Position numbers and translations under genes: made by a program. DNA of 64,000 nucleotides, taken from contig CAVUNW010000079.1 in NCBI GenBank assembly GCA_963742865.1, positions 124,001 through 188,000 of the forward strand. The letters are read 5' to 3'. Positions 7,970-16,509 of the stretch are shown here, one piece after another. The DNA comes from Bog-532 sp963742865 (GTDB lineage Bacteria; Actinomycetota; Actinomycetes; Streptosporangiales; Streptosporangiaceae). The first letter of the stretch is position 1, and every line of letters starts with the position of its first letter. The notes under the pieces are model-generated. The model did not search any database. It saw only the letters and a list, made by a program, of their open reading frames with translations, and was not told the origin of the DNA.

Positions 7970-8962
7970 GGGCGACGGCTCGCCCCGATCGCCGGGACCG
8001 GCGGTGGGCTGCGGGCCCGTCCCGGGGGGGCTGTCCGGCCCTGTGTACTCGCCCCAGGCGCGGTGGACGGTGCGGATCGCCGGGTCGGTCCGGTCCGCCC
8101 TGGACTCCTGGTAGATGTCCGGCTCCAGGTAGATGACCTTGGCGATCGGCAGCGCCGCGCGGACCCGCCGCTCGGCCGCGTCGATGCCGCGCACGATCGT
8201 CTCGGCGGACTCCTCCGGGCGCACCGCCACCTTGGCCGCCACCAGCAGCGAATCCGGGCTCAGGTGCACGGTGCGCATGTGGATGACCCGTTCCACCTCG
8301 GGGCCGTCCTCCAGCGCGGTGACGATCGTCCGCTCGTCCTCGTCACTCGCGGCCTCCCCGATCAGCAGGCTCTTGGTCTCCCGGGCCACCAGCACGGCGA
8401 CGCTGGCCAGCAGGACACCGATGGCCACGGAGCCGGCGCCATCCCAGGCGCCGTTACCGGTCAGCACGGACAGCCCGACCCCGATGAACGCGAACGCCAG
8501 CCCGACCAGGGCGGCCGAGTCCTCCAGCAGCACAACGATCAGGTCGGGGCCCTTGGCCCGGACGATGAACGACAGCCACCCGCTCCCGTTCCGGTGCTGG
8601 TTGGACTCCCTCATCGCGGTGCGCAGCGAGAAACCCTCCAGGACCGCCGAGATGGCCAGCACTCCGAACGCGATGTACGCGTTGGTGAGCGGTTCGGGAT
8701 GAATGATCTTGTGGATGCCGTCGTAGACGGAGTAGGCGCCGCCGACCGCGAACAGCACGACGGACACCAGGAACCCGTAGAAGTACCGTTCCCGGCCGAA
8801 TCCGAACGGATGCTCCTCGGTCTCGGCCCGCCCGGCCCGGTTCCGCCCGACGAGCAGCAGCACCTGATCGCTGCAGTCGGCCACCGAGTGCACAAACTCA
8901 GCCAGCAGCGAGGCGGAGCCGGTGAGCAGGTAAGCGATCAGCTTAGCGAGGGCGATGCCCAC
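7955..8962 (-). CDS. Cation diffusion facilitator family transporter
   Basis: 335 residues from GTG 8962. Cation diffusion facilitators export Zn2+, Fe2+, Mn2+ or similar ions in exchange for protons. The family sequence is clear: LLAEFVHSVADCSDQVLLLV near the N-terminus (TM2 His/Asp metal site), HPFGFGRERYFYGF, several helices, and a cytosolic domain with VIHMRTVHLSPDSLLVAAKV. Odd: the first helix of the family (LIPVLAALGANVGIALAKL) begins upstream of GTG 8962. The frame stays open to about 9197 but offers no ATG, GTG or TTG there, so the start uses a rare codon or a base error has removed it. Confidence 0.75.
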   Translation of the reverse strand: MGIALAKLIAYLLTGSASLLAEFVHSVADCSDQVLLLVGRNRAGRAETEEHPFGFGRERYFYGFLVSVVLFAVGGAYSVYDGIHKIIHPEPLTNAYIAFGVLAISAVLEGFSLRTAMRESNQHRNGSGWLSFIVRAKGPDLIVVLLEDSAALVGLAFAFIGVGLSVLTGNGAWDGAGSVAIGVLLASVAVLVARETKSLLIGEAASDEDERTIVTALEDGPEVERVIHMRTVHLSPDSLLVAAKVAVRPEESAETIVRGIDAAERRVRAALPIAKVIYLEPDIYQESRADRTDPAIRTVHRAWGEYTGPDSPPGTGPQPTAGPGDRGEPSPLPAP

Positions 8963-9176
8963 GTTGGCCCCGAGAGCGGCCAGGACCGGAATCAGGCCCC
9001 CGGACCGGGCCGGCCGCTGGGAGGCGGGCTCGCCGGTACGCTGATCCGGCCGCCCGGCGGCGCGCTCATCCGGGCGCTCGCCGGAAGGGGCCCCCGGGGG
9101 GACGCTGCGCGGCTGGTCGTGGGCGCTGATACCGGCTTCCTTCCCGTACGGGGCCGAGCAAACTTCCCGGACGGGT

Positions 9177-10316
9177 CTAGGAAATCCGCTCCTTCAGATC
9201 CTGGATGATCTCGATCGGTGTGGGATCTACCCCAGAGGCGATGCCCAGATAGACCGTGGCGTAATCGATGAGCTGCACAACACTGGCGAACCGGGGCAGC
9301 GGATGCTCTCCCTCCATGACCAGCTCCGACACCCGGATGCCCCGTTCGGAGGCCAGCTCGGCCGAGGCCGCCCGCCGCCGGGCGACCTGCGGGTGCTCGT
9401 CCGGGTCGGCCAGCAGGACGAGCCGCAGCGGGAAACCCGACCCGGCGTCCAGCCGGGCCGGGCCCGGCGCGAACGGGCCGTCGAAGGCCACGACCTGGTT
9501 GTGATTGGCCTCCGGCAGCTCGCCGGCGATCCCGGGGTACTTCGCGTTCTCGTTGAGCTGGGCGGCGAAGCGCTTGGCCGCGACCCCGCTGAGCGGCGAG
9601 CTGCCCCAGATCACCGGCAGCGAGCCGAGCAGATCGAGGGCCAGCGACTTGCCGGGGTTGACGAACGACTCGCTCGTCGGCCGGCACTGGAAGGAGATCT
9701 GCTCGAGCAGGCCCGCGGTCGTCTCGTAGACCTCCGCACCCACGTCCAGGACGCCCGCCTGCTCGGCGATCGCGATCAGCGGGATCGACAGCCCCCACAG
9801 CGTCGAGCGGGGCATGCCCGCGGACGCCACCGGGACGAACGGCGCCCGCGCCTGGGTGGCGATGGCCTGCAGCGGTGATCCCGCGCCGCCCACCCCGATC
9901 AGGTGCGAGCCCCGGCGCACGGCCTCCGTGGCGGCGGCCAGCGTCTCCTCGGTCGAGCCGGAGCACGACACCGCGATGACCAGGTCGGCGGCGCCCACCC
10001 AGCCCGGGAGCTGGTACCCGTGCGAGGTGACGACCTGGACGGCGTTGCCGGCGCCGCACACCGCGGCGAGCACGTCGCCCGCGATCCCGGATCCGCCCAT
10101 GCCCGCCACCACGATGGCGCGGGGCCGCCCGGCCGAGGTCACCGGGGACAGGTCCACCTCCGAGCATGTCCCGATGGCCGACCTGACCTGGGCGGCGGAC
10201 GACGCTACCTGCCGGAGCATCCCGCCGGGGTCGGCCGCCTCCACCAGCTCGGCGTCGTCCAGCCGGTCGGCGGCCAGTTCGGCGTCCAGGCCGGCCAGGT
10301 CGCCCGCGTCGGTCAC
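9177..10316 (-). CDS. SIS-domain phosphomannose/phosphoglucose isomerase
   Basis: 379 residues. It resembles the bifunctional phosphoglucose/phosphomannose isomerases with two SIS sugar-phosphate folds. Visible motifs are VVAGMGGSGIAGDVLAA, VSCSGSTEETLAA and the ELPEANHNQVVAFDG segment with the catalytic His. It would interconvert fructose-6-P and mannose-6-P and feed the neighbouring phosphomannomutase and GDP-mannose pyrophosphorylase. GTG at 10316 was chosen because it overlaps the upstream Trm112-like stop as GTGA, a coupled start; the frame runs further upstream but there becomes Arg-rich. It corresponds in position to Rv3256c of mycobacteria. Confidence 0.85.
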   Translation of the reverse strand: MTDAGDLAGLDAELAADRLDDAELVEAADPGGMLRQVASSAAQVRSAIGTCSEVDLSPVTSAGRPRAIVVAGMGGSGIAGDVLAAVCGAGNAVQVVTSHGYQLPGWVGAADLVIAVSCSGSTEETLAAATEAVRRGSHLIGVGGAGSPLQAIATQARAPFVPVASAGMPRSTLWGLSIPLIAIAEQAGVLDVGAEVYETTAGLLEQISFQCRPTSESFVNPGKSLALDLLGSLPVIWGSSPLSGVAAKRFAAQLNENAKYPGIAGELPEANHNQVVAFDGPFAPGPARLDAGSGFPLRLVLLADPDEHPQVARRRAASAELASERGIRVSELVMEGEHPLPRFASVVQLIDYATVYLGIASGVDPTPIEIIQDLKERIS

Positions 10317-10507
10317 GCCTCGGCCCCCGGACGGCGCGCCTCGTCCACGAGCAGGACCGGGATGTCGTCCCGGACCGGGTAGGCGTAGCCGCAATCGCCG
10401 CTGGTGGCGTTGGTGCACACCAGCTCGCCGGCCGCGTCGTCCGCGCGCAGCGGCGAATGGCAATTCGGGCAGGCCAGGATCTCCAGCAGCCAGTCGTCGA
10501 GCTTCAC
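10313..10507 (-). CDS. Trm112-like (UPF0434) zinc-ribbon protein
   Basis: 64 residues, MKLDDWLLEILACPNCHSPL onward. It has the Trm112/UPF0434 pattern: a CPxC knuckle (ACPNC), further Cys residues (CTN and DCGYAY), and the conserved end YPVRDDIPVLLVDEAR. Eukaryotic and archaeal Trm112 proteins activate methyltransferases; the bacterial role is poorly known. Its stop overlaps the isomerase start by four bases, so the two are translationally coupled, and both follow manB on the same strand. Confidence 0.85.
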   Translation of the reverse strand: MKLDDWLLEILACPNCHSPLRADDAAGELVCTNATSGDCGYAYPVRDDIPVLLVDEARRPGAEA

Positions 10508-10572
10508 GCTTTCTCCTACGCTCCTACGTTGTTCCCATGTTCCCGTACGGCTGTTCCCGTGCAGGCCGGGTG

Positions 10573-11928
10573 CTAGGCCCCGGCGCCGCGAACGATGCCG
10601 AGCACCTCGTCGCGTACCGATTCCATCGTGGCCATGTCGGCGGCCTCCACGTTAAGCCTCAGCAGCGGCTCGGTGTTGGAGGGCCGGAGGTTGAACCACC
10701 AGTCGGGGACCCGGACCGTCAGCCCGTCGAGCTCATCGGTGCTGACCCCCGGACGGCCGGCGAAGGCGTCCCGGACGCGGGCGGCCGCCCCGGCCTGGTC
10801 GGCCACCTCGCTGTTGACCTCCCCGCTGGCCACATAGCGCTCGTAGCGGGCCAGCAGGTGCGACAGCGGGCCGTCCTGGTGCCCCAGGGCCGCCAGCACG
10901 TGCAGCGCGGCGAGCATGCCGGAGTCGGCGAACCAGAAGTCGCGGAAGTAGAAGTGGCCGGAGTGCTCGCCGCCGAAGATCGCGCTCGTGCGCGCCATCT
11001 CCGCCTTGATGAAGGAGTGGCCCACCCGGGTGCGGACCGGGAGGCCGCCATTCTCCGCGATGATCTCCGGGACGGCGCGCGAGGTGATCAGGTTGTGGAT
11101 GACGGTCGCGCCCGGCTCCCGGGCCAGTTCGCGCGTGGCGATGAGCGCGGTCAGCACGGACGGGGAGACGATCTCGCCGTTCTCGTCCACGACGAAGCAG
11201 CGGTCGGCGTCGCCGTCGAAGGCGAGCCCGATGTCGGCGCCGGTCTCGGTCACCACGCGCTGGAGGTCACGCAGGTTGGCCGGGTCGATCGGGTTGGCCT
11301 CGTGGTTGGGGAAGTCGCCGTCCAGCTCGAAGTACATCGGCACGAGATCGATGGGCAGCCCGTCGAACACCTTCGGCACGGTGTGCCCGGCCATGCCGTT
11401 CCCGGCGTCCACGGCGACCTTCAGCGGCCGGATGGCCGACACGTCGACCAGCTTCTTCAGGTGCTCCGCGTACCCGGAGAGCAGGTCCTGGCGGCTGAGG
11501 TGGCCAGGCGGCGCGGTGCTGGCGGGCACCCCCGCCTCGATCATCGCGCGCAGCTCGGCCAGCCCGGTCTCCTGGCCGACCGGCTTCGCCCCTTCCCGGC
11601 ATAGCTTGATGCCGTTGTAGCGGGACGGGTTGTGGCTGGCGGTCACCATGGCCCCGGGGATGCCGAGCGTGCCGCTGGCGTAATAGAGCATGTCGGTGGA
11701 GCCGAGGCCGCCGTCGATGACGTCCGCCCCCTGGGACGTGACCCCCCGGCCGAACGCCGCGGCCAGCGGCCGGGATGTCGTCCGCATGTCGTGCACCGTG
11801 ACGACCTCGCCCGCGCCGGTCAGGCGGACGAACGCGGCCCCGACCGCCTCGGCCACGCCCTCGTCGAGCTCGGCGGGTACAACACCGCGGATGTCATACG
11901 CCTTGATGATCTTCGCCAGGTCCGCCAC
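10573..11928 (-). CDS. manB: Phosphomannomutase / phosphoglucomutase
   Basis: 451 residues, usual length for the alpha-D-phosphohexomutase superfamily. It converts mannose-6-P to mannose-1-P for GDP-mannose and cell-envelope mannan or glycolipid synthesis. Visible: IKAYDIRGVVP at the start, the phosphoserine loop VTASHNPSRYNGIK, the Mg-binding loop AFDGDADRCFVVDE, the sugar-binding GGEHSGHFYF and the C-terminal RPSNTEPLLRLNVEA phosphate-binding motif. It lies 65 bp upstream of the Trm112-like gene on the same strand, matching the order of Rv3257c in mycobacteria. Confidence 0.93.
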   Translation of the reverse strand: MADLAKIIKAYDIRGVVPAELDEGVAEAVGAAFVRLTGAGEVVTVHDMRTTSRPLAAAFGRGVTSQGADVIDGGLGSTDMLYYASGTLGIPGAMVTASHNPSRYNGIKLCREGAKPVGQETGLAELRAMIEAGVPASTAPPGHLSRQDLLSGYAEHLKKLVDVSAIRPLKVAVDAGNGMAGHTVPKVFDGLPIDLVPMYFELDGDFPNHEANPIDPANLRDLQRVVTETGADIGLAFDGDADRCFVVDENGEIVSPSVLTALIATRELAREPGATVIHNLITSRAVPEIIAENGGLPVRTRVGHSFIKAEMARTSAIFGGEHSGHFYFRDFWFADSGMLAALHVLAALGHQDGPLSHLLARYERYVASGEVNSEVADQAGAAARVRDAFAGRPGVSTDELDGLTVRVPDWWFNLRPSNTEPLLRLNVEAADMATMESVRDEVLGIVRGAGA

Positions 11929-12117
11929 TGCGGCTCGCGCCTCCCTACCCCGTGACCATTGCGATGTGCCGGTGCCTGGCCCGGAAGGGCCGCGGACCTG
12001 GTCCGCTCGCCGCGCCGTGAGCTGGCTCCGGCACCGGGGACCGAGCCTACCGCCCCCGTTCCGGGGCAGATCCGTAACGGGTAACTACGCGGGCACGCGG
12101 GCACGCGGCCTGGCGGG

Positions 12118-12540
12118 TCAGCTCGTGGGCTGGCGGCCGGCCGGTTCGCCCGACGGGGCCGTCTCCGGCGGGGCCGAGCGGACCATTCTCAGGTGGCGGC
12201 GCCGCCCCACCTCAACGCCCTGCCCGACCGGTTCCGGGGCGGGCGGCCCCAGTGGGCCCGGCTTGCGCTGGCGCTGCTGCTGCGAGGCCTCCCGGACCGC
12301 GTTGGCCAGCGCCTCCAGATCATCCACGCTCTGCTGGACGGGATCGCCGGGCAGCCGTACGACGTCCCAGCCCCGGGGCACGGTGAGCCGCTCGGCGTGC
12401 GTGGCGCACAGGTCGTAGCAGTGCGGCTCGACGTAGGCCGCGAGCGGGCCCAGCACCGCCGTCGAGTCACGGTAGACATACGTGAGCGTGTAGACGGGGG
12501 GCTGCCTGCATGCGGTGCGCGAGCAGCAACGCGAACTCAC
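12118..12540 (-). CDS. DUF3499 family protein
   Basis: 140 residues. The conserved first 70 residues hold the family pattern: RCCSRTACRQPPVYTLTYVY then DSTAVLGPLAAYVEPHCYDL, CATHAERLTVPRGWDVVRLP. The Cys/His spacing looks like a small zinc-binding fold, but no function is established. The tail is Gln/Pro-rich and probably disordered. GTG at 12540 is preceded by a GAGGTGG ribosome site. The gene is the positional equivalent of Rv3258c between manB and the Rv3259-type gene. Confidence 0.85.
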   Translation of the reverse strand: MSSRCCSRTACRQPPVYTLTYVYRDSTAVLGPLAAYVEPHCYDLCATHAERLTVPRGWDVVRLPGDPVQQSVDDLEALANAVREASQQQRQRKPGPLGPPAPEPVGQGVEVGRRRHLRMVRSAPPETAPSGEPAGRQPTS

Positions 12541-12852
12541 CGACCCACCTCACTCACATGGTCAAACTCCGCCGGCACTACCGAGGCCGCCTCGGAGCGG
12601 CCGGGACACACCGGGTCGCTCGCGGCGCGTCAGCATCGGGCCCGGGAGAGATTGTCGCCCTCGGGGGCCGGGTCCCGCAGCACTCTCCCGGAGCAGGTCC
12701 GGAATAGCCCCGCGTGCGTCCCGTACACCCGTTGACGGTAGCTGGCCAGGGTCGCTAACGCCACCACCCGGGGCACTCTGTGCGATCGTGTCGGCCACGG
12801 CCGCCGCCCGGCGTCTACCGGCCTCCGGCGGCTGGGGATACGCTCGGTAACT
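12541..12852. other. Divergent intergenic region (DUF3499 / metallopeptidase-like)
   Basis: This 312-bp gap separates two divergent genes and must hold both promoters. A weak sigma-A-like pair is readable on the plus strand (TTGACG near 12733, then TAACGC after about 18 bases). No long inverted repeat, RNA gene or credible small gene was seen; the short open frames here are Arg-rich and lack ribosome sites. Confidence 0.35.
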
Positions 12853-13326
12853 ATGCAGGCAGGCGAGACCAGTTCCGTTCCCGGCCGCCGGCGCGTCCGG
12901 CGGCGGGACCGGCATGGCCGCGGCCTGCGCGGCCGGCTGGTGCCCACCGACGTGCCGCTGTACCGGAGCCGGGCGCAGCAGTTCGACAACCTGGTCCTGG
13001 ACGCGGTCGCGCGGCTGGAGCCGCGCTGGGAGGCGGAACTGTCCGGCATCGAGTTCGCGGTGCAGGAGGTTCCGGACGAGGAGATCCTGGGCGAGGAGAT
13101 CGTCCCGGTGCCACTGGCCCGGATCGATCCCGGCGAGGCGGACCCGCAGGACATGGCCGGCGCACGATCGCCGCGGATCGTGCTGTACCGCAGGCCGCTG
13201 CTGGCGCGGGCGGACGACGAGGATGAACTGAGCGAGCTGATCTTCAACGTGGTCGTCGAAGAGTTCGCCGAGCTGCTGGGGCTGGATCCGGACACGATCG
13301 ATCCGGGTTACCCCGCAGGGGACTGA
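12853..13326 (+). CDS. Zincin-like metallopeptidase family protein (Rv3259 type), active site degenerate
   Basis: 157 residues: a basic N-terminus (GRRRVRRRDRHGRGLRGRLV), then the family core (FDNLVLDAVARLEPRWEAEL, IEFAVQEVPD, PRIVLYRRPLL) and ELSELIFNVVVEEFAELLGL. In true zincins of this fold the last helix carries HExxH. Here the matching stretch reads VVEEFAELLG, so the zinc ligands are missing and proteolytic activity is unlikely. The same helix substitution is what I recall of the Rv3259 homologues, so it may be a clade trait. Start is ATG at 12853 without a clear Shine-Dalgarno. Confidence 0.7.
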   Translation: MQAGETSSVPGRRRVRRRDRHGRGLRGRLVPTDVPLYRSRAQQFDNLVLDAVARLEPRWEAELSGIEFAVQEVPDEEILGEEIVPVPLARIDPGEADPQDMAGARSPRIVLYRRPLLARADDEDELSELIFNVVVEEFAELLGLDPDTIDPGYPAGD

Positions 13327-13454
13327 CCAGGGCGGACCCGGTTCCAGTCCCAGGCGCACACGGGCTGGGCCCGGTGCGCACGGGCCGGGCGGCTGCACTC
13401 GGGCTGGCCCGGCCGCAGCCCCTCACCCGCAGGCTCGGCGCCGGCGGGCGAGGG

Positions 13455-13730
13455 CTACACCGCTTCCCGCTTCAGCCGCCGACGCTCCCGCTCGGACATG
13501 CCACCCCAGATGCCGAACCGTTCATCGTTCTCCAGCGCGAACTCCAGGCACTCGGCCCGGACCTCACACCCCCGGCAGACCTTCTTGGCCTCCCGGGTCG
13601 AGCCGCCCTTCTCCGGGAAGAACGCCTCAGGATCGGTCTGGGCACACAAGGCCCGGTCTTGCCAGCCAAGATCCTCGGCGTCGTCTGAGCACTCCACACC
13701 GTGCTCAAGTGGGACGATGACCTCAGACAC
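13455..13730 (-). CDS. whiB2: WhiB-family iron-sulfur regulator, WhiB2 type
   Basis: 91 residues from GTG 13730. Wbl proteins bind a [4Fe-4S] cluster and act with the housekeeping sigma factor; WhiB2/WhmD is needed for septation and sporulation. Cluster ligands are Cys29, Cys52, Cys55 and Cys61 (CRGCEVRAEC), followed by the GIWGG turn and a basic tail (SERERRRLKREAV). GTG 13730 is preferred over GTG 13736 because the AGGAGG ribosome site sits five bases before the former and would overlap the latter. The position next to the Rv3259-type gene and fbiA matches whiB2 (Rv3260c). Confidence 0.93.
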   Translation of the reverse strand: MSEVIVPLEHGVECSDDAEDLGWQDRALCAQTDPEAFFPEKGGSTREAKKVCRGCEVRAECLEFALENDERFGIWGGMSERERRRLKREAV

Positions 13731-13804
13731 ACGCACCTCCTACCCCTCGCCGGGGGCCCCCGGACTCACGCCCCTCCCCCGGGACGCGTACTTACAACTA
13801 TGAA

Positions 13805-13834
13805 ATTACACGCGCGTGTCTTGCTTCCCGTCAA
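13805..13834 (-). promoter_or_regulatory. Predicted whiB2 promoter with palindromic spacer
   Basis: On the minus strand a -35 TTGACG (13829-13834) and -10 TGTAAT (13805-13810) are separated by 18 bp, putting transcription start about 68 nt before whiB2. The spacer edge contains the perfect 12-bp palindrome ACACGCGCGTGT (13808-13819) overlapping the -10 box, a good place for repressor binding. Confidence 0.5.
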
Positions 13835-13960
13835 GTCGGCTAGGTGATATTGGCCGTATTAATATCCCCTGGTGGGCGAAAAGTCCCCCAAGATTGCGGC
13901 CTATCCGTTGCCGGGCCGTTAGCGGAGCGAACCAGGTCCGGCACAATGCGAAGCCGCCGG

Positions 13961-14049
13961 GCCCGCGCCGGGGGAAGACCGGGGCCCGCGCCGGGGGAAG
14001 ACCGGTGCCCGCGCCGGGGGAAGACCGGGGCCCGCGCCGCGGGGAAGAC
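13961..14049. repeat. Four tandem copies of a 23-bp GC-rich repeat
   Basis: Units start at 13961, 13984, 14007 and 14030 with an exact 23-bp period. The core is GCCCGCGCCGGGGGAAGACC; the last copy is slightly diverged. There are no spacers, so this is not CRISPR. The array ends about 80 bp before the fbiA start. Confidence 0.85.
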
Positions 14050-14127
14050 TACCGGCTGCGGGCCGCGACGGGCGGCGAGTCAGGGGCGCGGTCCGGCGGG
14101 GTCCGGAAGCCTGCCAGACTTTGGGCT

Positions 14128-15075
14128 ATGCGGATCACCGTGCTGGCCGGCGGCGTGGGCGCCGCGCGCTTCCTCCGTGGCCTCAAGGCCGCCGCCCCGG
14201 ACGCGGAGATCACCGTGATCGGGAACACCGGCGACGACATCACGCTGTTCGGCCTGCGAGTCTGCCCGGACCTGGACACGGTGATGTACACGCTCGGCGG
14301 CGGGATCAACGAGGCCCAGGGCTGGGGCCGGGCCGGGGAGACGTTCACCATCCGGGGCGAGCTGGCCGGGTACGGCGCCGGGCCGGACTGGTTCACCCTG
14401 GGGGACCGCGACTTCGGCACGCACATCGCGCGCAGCCAGTTGCTCGCCGAGGGCCACCCGCTCTCGGCCGTGACCGAGGTGCTCTGCCGCCGGTGGCAGC
14501 CCGGGGTCCGGCTGCTGCCGATGTCAGACGACCAGATCGAGACGCACGTGCTGATCGATGACGGTGACGGCCGCCGCTACGTGCACTTTCAGGAATGGTG
14601 GGTCCGGATGCACGCGCAGGTGCCGGCGGCGGCGATCGTGGCGGCCGGCGCGGCCGACGCCCGCCCGGCCCCGGGCGTGCTGGACGCCATCACCGGGGCC
14701 GACGTGGTGCTGTTCCCGCCGTCCAATCCGGTCGTGAGCATCGGGACGATCCTCGCCGTGCCGGGCATCCGGGAGGCGGTCGCGGCCAAGACCGTGGTGG
14801 GGGTGTCACCGATCATCGGCGGGGCCCCGGTGCGCGGGATGGCTGACGCGTGCCTGACCGCGATCGGCGTGCCGACGACCGCCGTAGCCGTCGGGGCGCA
14901 CTACGGGGCCGGCCTCATCAACGGATGGCTGGTGGACGACGAGGACAAGGCGGCCGCGGCGGATACGGCGCTGGCCGGGATCGAGGTACGGATCATGCCC
15001 CTGTACATGCGTGACCTCGCGGCGACCGCCGAAATCGCGCGGGCCGCGCTCGACCTGGCCGCGGAGCTCACCTGA
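14128..15075 (+). CDS. fbiA: 2-phospho-L-lactate transferase, F420 biosynthesis
   Basis: 315 residues, CofD family. The enzyme joins the activated three-carbon phosphate moiety to the deazaflavin Fo, forming F420-0 or its dehydro precursor. Motifs: ITVLAGGVGAARFLRGLKAA at the N-terminus, TVIGNTGDDITLFGLRVCPD, GWGRAGETF, FTLGDRDFGTHIAR and FPPSNPVVSIGTIL. ATG at 14128 starts exactly at the family N-terminus; the open frame upstream covers the tandem repeats and is not coding. Its stop overlaps the fbiB start by one base (TGATG), so the pair is coupled. Confidence 0.95.
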   Translation: MRITVLAGGVGAARFLRGLKAAAPDAEITVIGNTGDDITLFGLRVCPDLDTVMYTLGGGINEAQGWGRAGETFTIRGELAGYGAGPDWFTLGDRDFGTHIARSQLLAEGHPLSAVTEVLCRRWQPGVRLLPMSDDQIETHVLIDDGDGRRYVHFQEWWVRMHAQVPAAAIVAAGAADARPAPGVLDAITGADVVLFPPSNPVVSIGTILAVPGIREAVAAKTVVGVSPIIGGAPVRGMADACLTAIGVPTTAVAVGAHYGAGLINGWLVDDEDKAAAADTALAGIEVRIMPLYMRDLAATAEIARAALDLAAELT

Positions 15076-16442
15076 TGCCCGCAAGCCGGGAGGGCGAGGA
15101 GGCGGGGCGGGAAGGGACGGGCCGCGAGGGAGCGGGTCTTAAGGAAGCGGGCCCCGAGCGCAGCCGGGAGATCAGCGTCCGGGGCATCACCGGGATACCC
15201 GAGATCGAGCCGGGCGCGGACCTGGCCGCGCTCATCGCTGGGGGCGCCGGTGACCTGCGGGACGGCAACATCGTCGTGGTGACGTCGAAGATCGTGAGCA
15301 AGGCGGAGGGCCGGGTCACCCGGGCCGGCCGCGAGGAGGCGATCGACGCGGAGACGGTCCGGGTGGTCGCGCGGCGCGGCGACGCCCGCATCGTCGAGAC
15401 GCGGCAGGGCCTCGTGCTCGCCGCGGCGGGCGTCGATGCCTCGAACACGCCGCCCGGCACCGTGGTCCTGCTGCCCGAGGACCCGGACGAGTCCGCGCGG
15501 CGGCTCCGGAAGGCGCTGCGCGACCGGTCCGGCGCCAGCGTCGGGGTCGTCATCACCGACACGCTCGGCCGCGCCTGGCGGATCGGGCAGACCGACACCG
15601 CGATCGGCGCCGCGGGCGTGCGGCCCTTCGTCGACTACCGGGGCACCGAGGACAGCTTCGGCAACTCGCTGGAGGTCACCCTGGACGCGGTCGCCGACGA
15701 GATCGCCGCCGCCGCAGACCTGGTCAAAGGCAAGACCTCGGGCGTCCCGGTGGCCGTGGTGCGCGGGCTCGCGGACCTGGTCACGGCCGCCGACGGCCCG
15801 GGGGCGGCCGCCCTGATCCGGCCCGCCGCCGAGGACATGTTCCGGTTCGGCGCCGCGGAGGTACCGATGGCCCGCCGGACGGTCCGGGAATTCACCAGCG
15901 AGCCGGTCAGCCTGCCGGCGGTCTGGCGGGCGATCTCCGCCGCGCTGACCGCCCCCGCGCCGCACCACACCGAGCCGTGGCGCTTCGTGATCCTGGAGTC
16001 CGCGCAGAGCCGCACGGACCTGTGTGACGCCATGCTCGACGCGTGGATCACCGACCTGCGCGGCGACGGCTTCACCGAGGAGCAGATCGCCCGCCGGGTC
16101 CGGCGCGGCGAGCCACTGCGCAACGCCCCGCTCATCGTCGTGCCGTGCCTGATCCCCAAGGGCCTGCACCCCTACCCGGACGACCGGCGGTCCCGCGCCG
16201 AGCAGGAGATGTTCCTCATCTCGATGGGCGCGGCGGTGCAGAATTTCATGGTCGCCCTGGCGGTCGAGGGTCTCGGCTCGTGCTACATCTCCAGCACGCT
16301 GTTCTGCCCGGACGTGGCCGGCGACGCCATCGGCCTGCCGTACGACTGCCATCCGATGGGGGCCATCGGCATCGGGCATCCGGCGGCCGAGCCCGCGCCT
16401 CGGCCGCGCCGCGATCCGGACTACTTCATCCTGACCCTGTAG
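15075..16442 (+). CDS. fbiB: Bifunctional F420-0:gamma-glutamyl ligase / FMN reductase domain protein
   Basis: 455 residues with the two-domain actinobacterial FbiB plan. Residues about 30-250 are the CofE ligase that adds glutamates to F420-0 (DGNIVVVTSKIVSKAEGR, VITDTLGRAWRIGQTDTAIG). Residues about 265-455 are a nitroreductase fold (RRTVREFTSEPVS, HHTEPWRFVIL, LISMGAAVQNFMVALAVEGL) which in mycobacteria reduces dehydro-F420-0. ATG 15075 overlaps the fbiA stop. The first 30 residues are Glu/Gly/Arg-rich and less conserved. The gene ends 67 bp before the convergent fbiC. Confidence 0.95.
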   Translation: MPASREGEEAGREGTGREGAGLKEAGPERSREISVRGITGIPEIEPGADLAALIAGGAGDLRDGNIVVVTSKIVSKAEGRVTRAGREEAIDAETVRVVARRGDARIVETRQGLVLAAAGVDASNTPPGTVVLLPEDPDESARRLRKALRDRSGASVGVVITDTLGRAWRIGQTDTAIGAAGVRPFVDYRGTEDSFGNSLEVTLDAVADEIAAAADLVKGKTSGVPVAVVRGLADLVTAADGPGAAALIRPAAEDMFRFGAAEVPMARRTVREFTSEPVSLPAVWRAISAALTAPAPHHTEPWRFVILESAQSRTDLCDAMLDAWITDLRGDGFTEEQIARRVRRGEPLRNAPLIVVPCLIPKGLHPYPDDRRSRAEQEMFLISMGAAVQNFMVALAVEGLGSCYISSTLFCPDVAGDAIGLPYDCHPMGAIGIGHPAAEPAPRPRRDPDYFILTL

Positions 16443-16509
16443 CCACGGGCGGACGCTGGTTCCTGGCCGCTAACTCCATTTCCTTGGGTGGACGGGCGTG
16501 GCGGCCGAC

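Larger units (their letters stand above)
13737..14127. other. whiB2 / fbiA divergent intergenic region
   Basis: 391 bp without a gene. It holds the whiB2 promoter at 13805-13834, an AT-rich dyad GATATT/AATATC (13846-13866) that could serve either direction, and a 23-bp tandem repeat array at 13961-14049 just before fbiA. Open frames crossing it are extensions of fbiA without a start signal. Confidence 0.5.

Noticed and set aside
13961..14049. CRISPR array
   Set aside because: The 23-bp units are directly abutting with no spacers and no cas genes are present.
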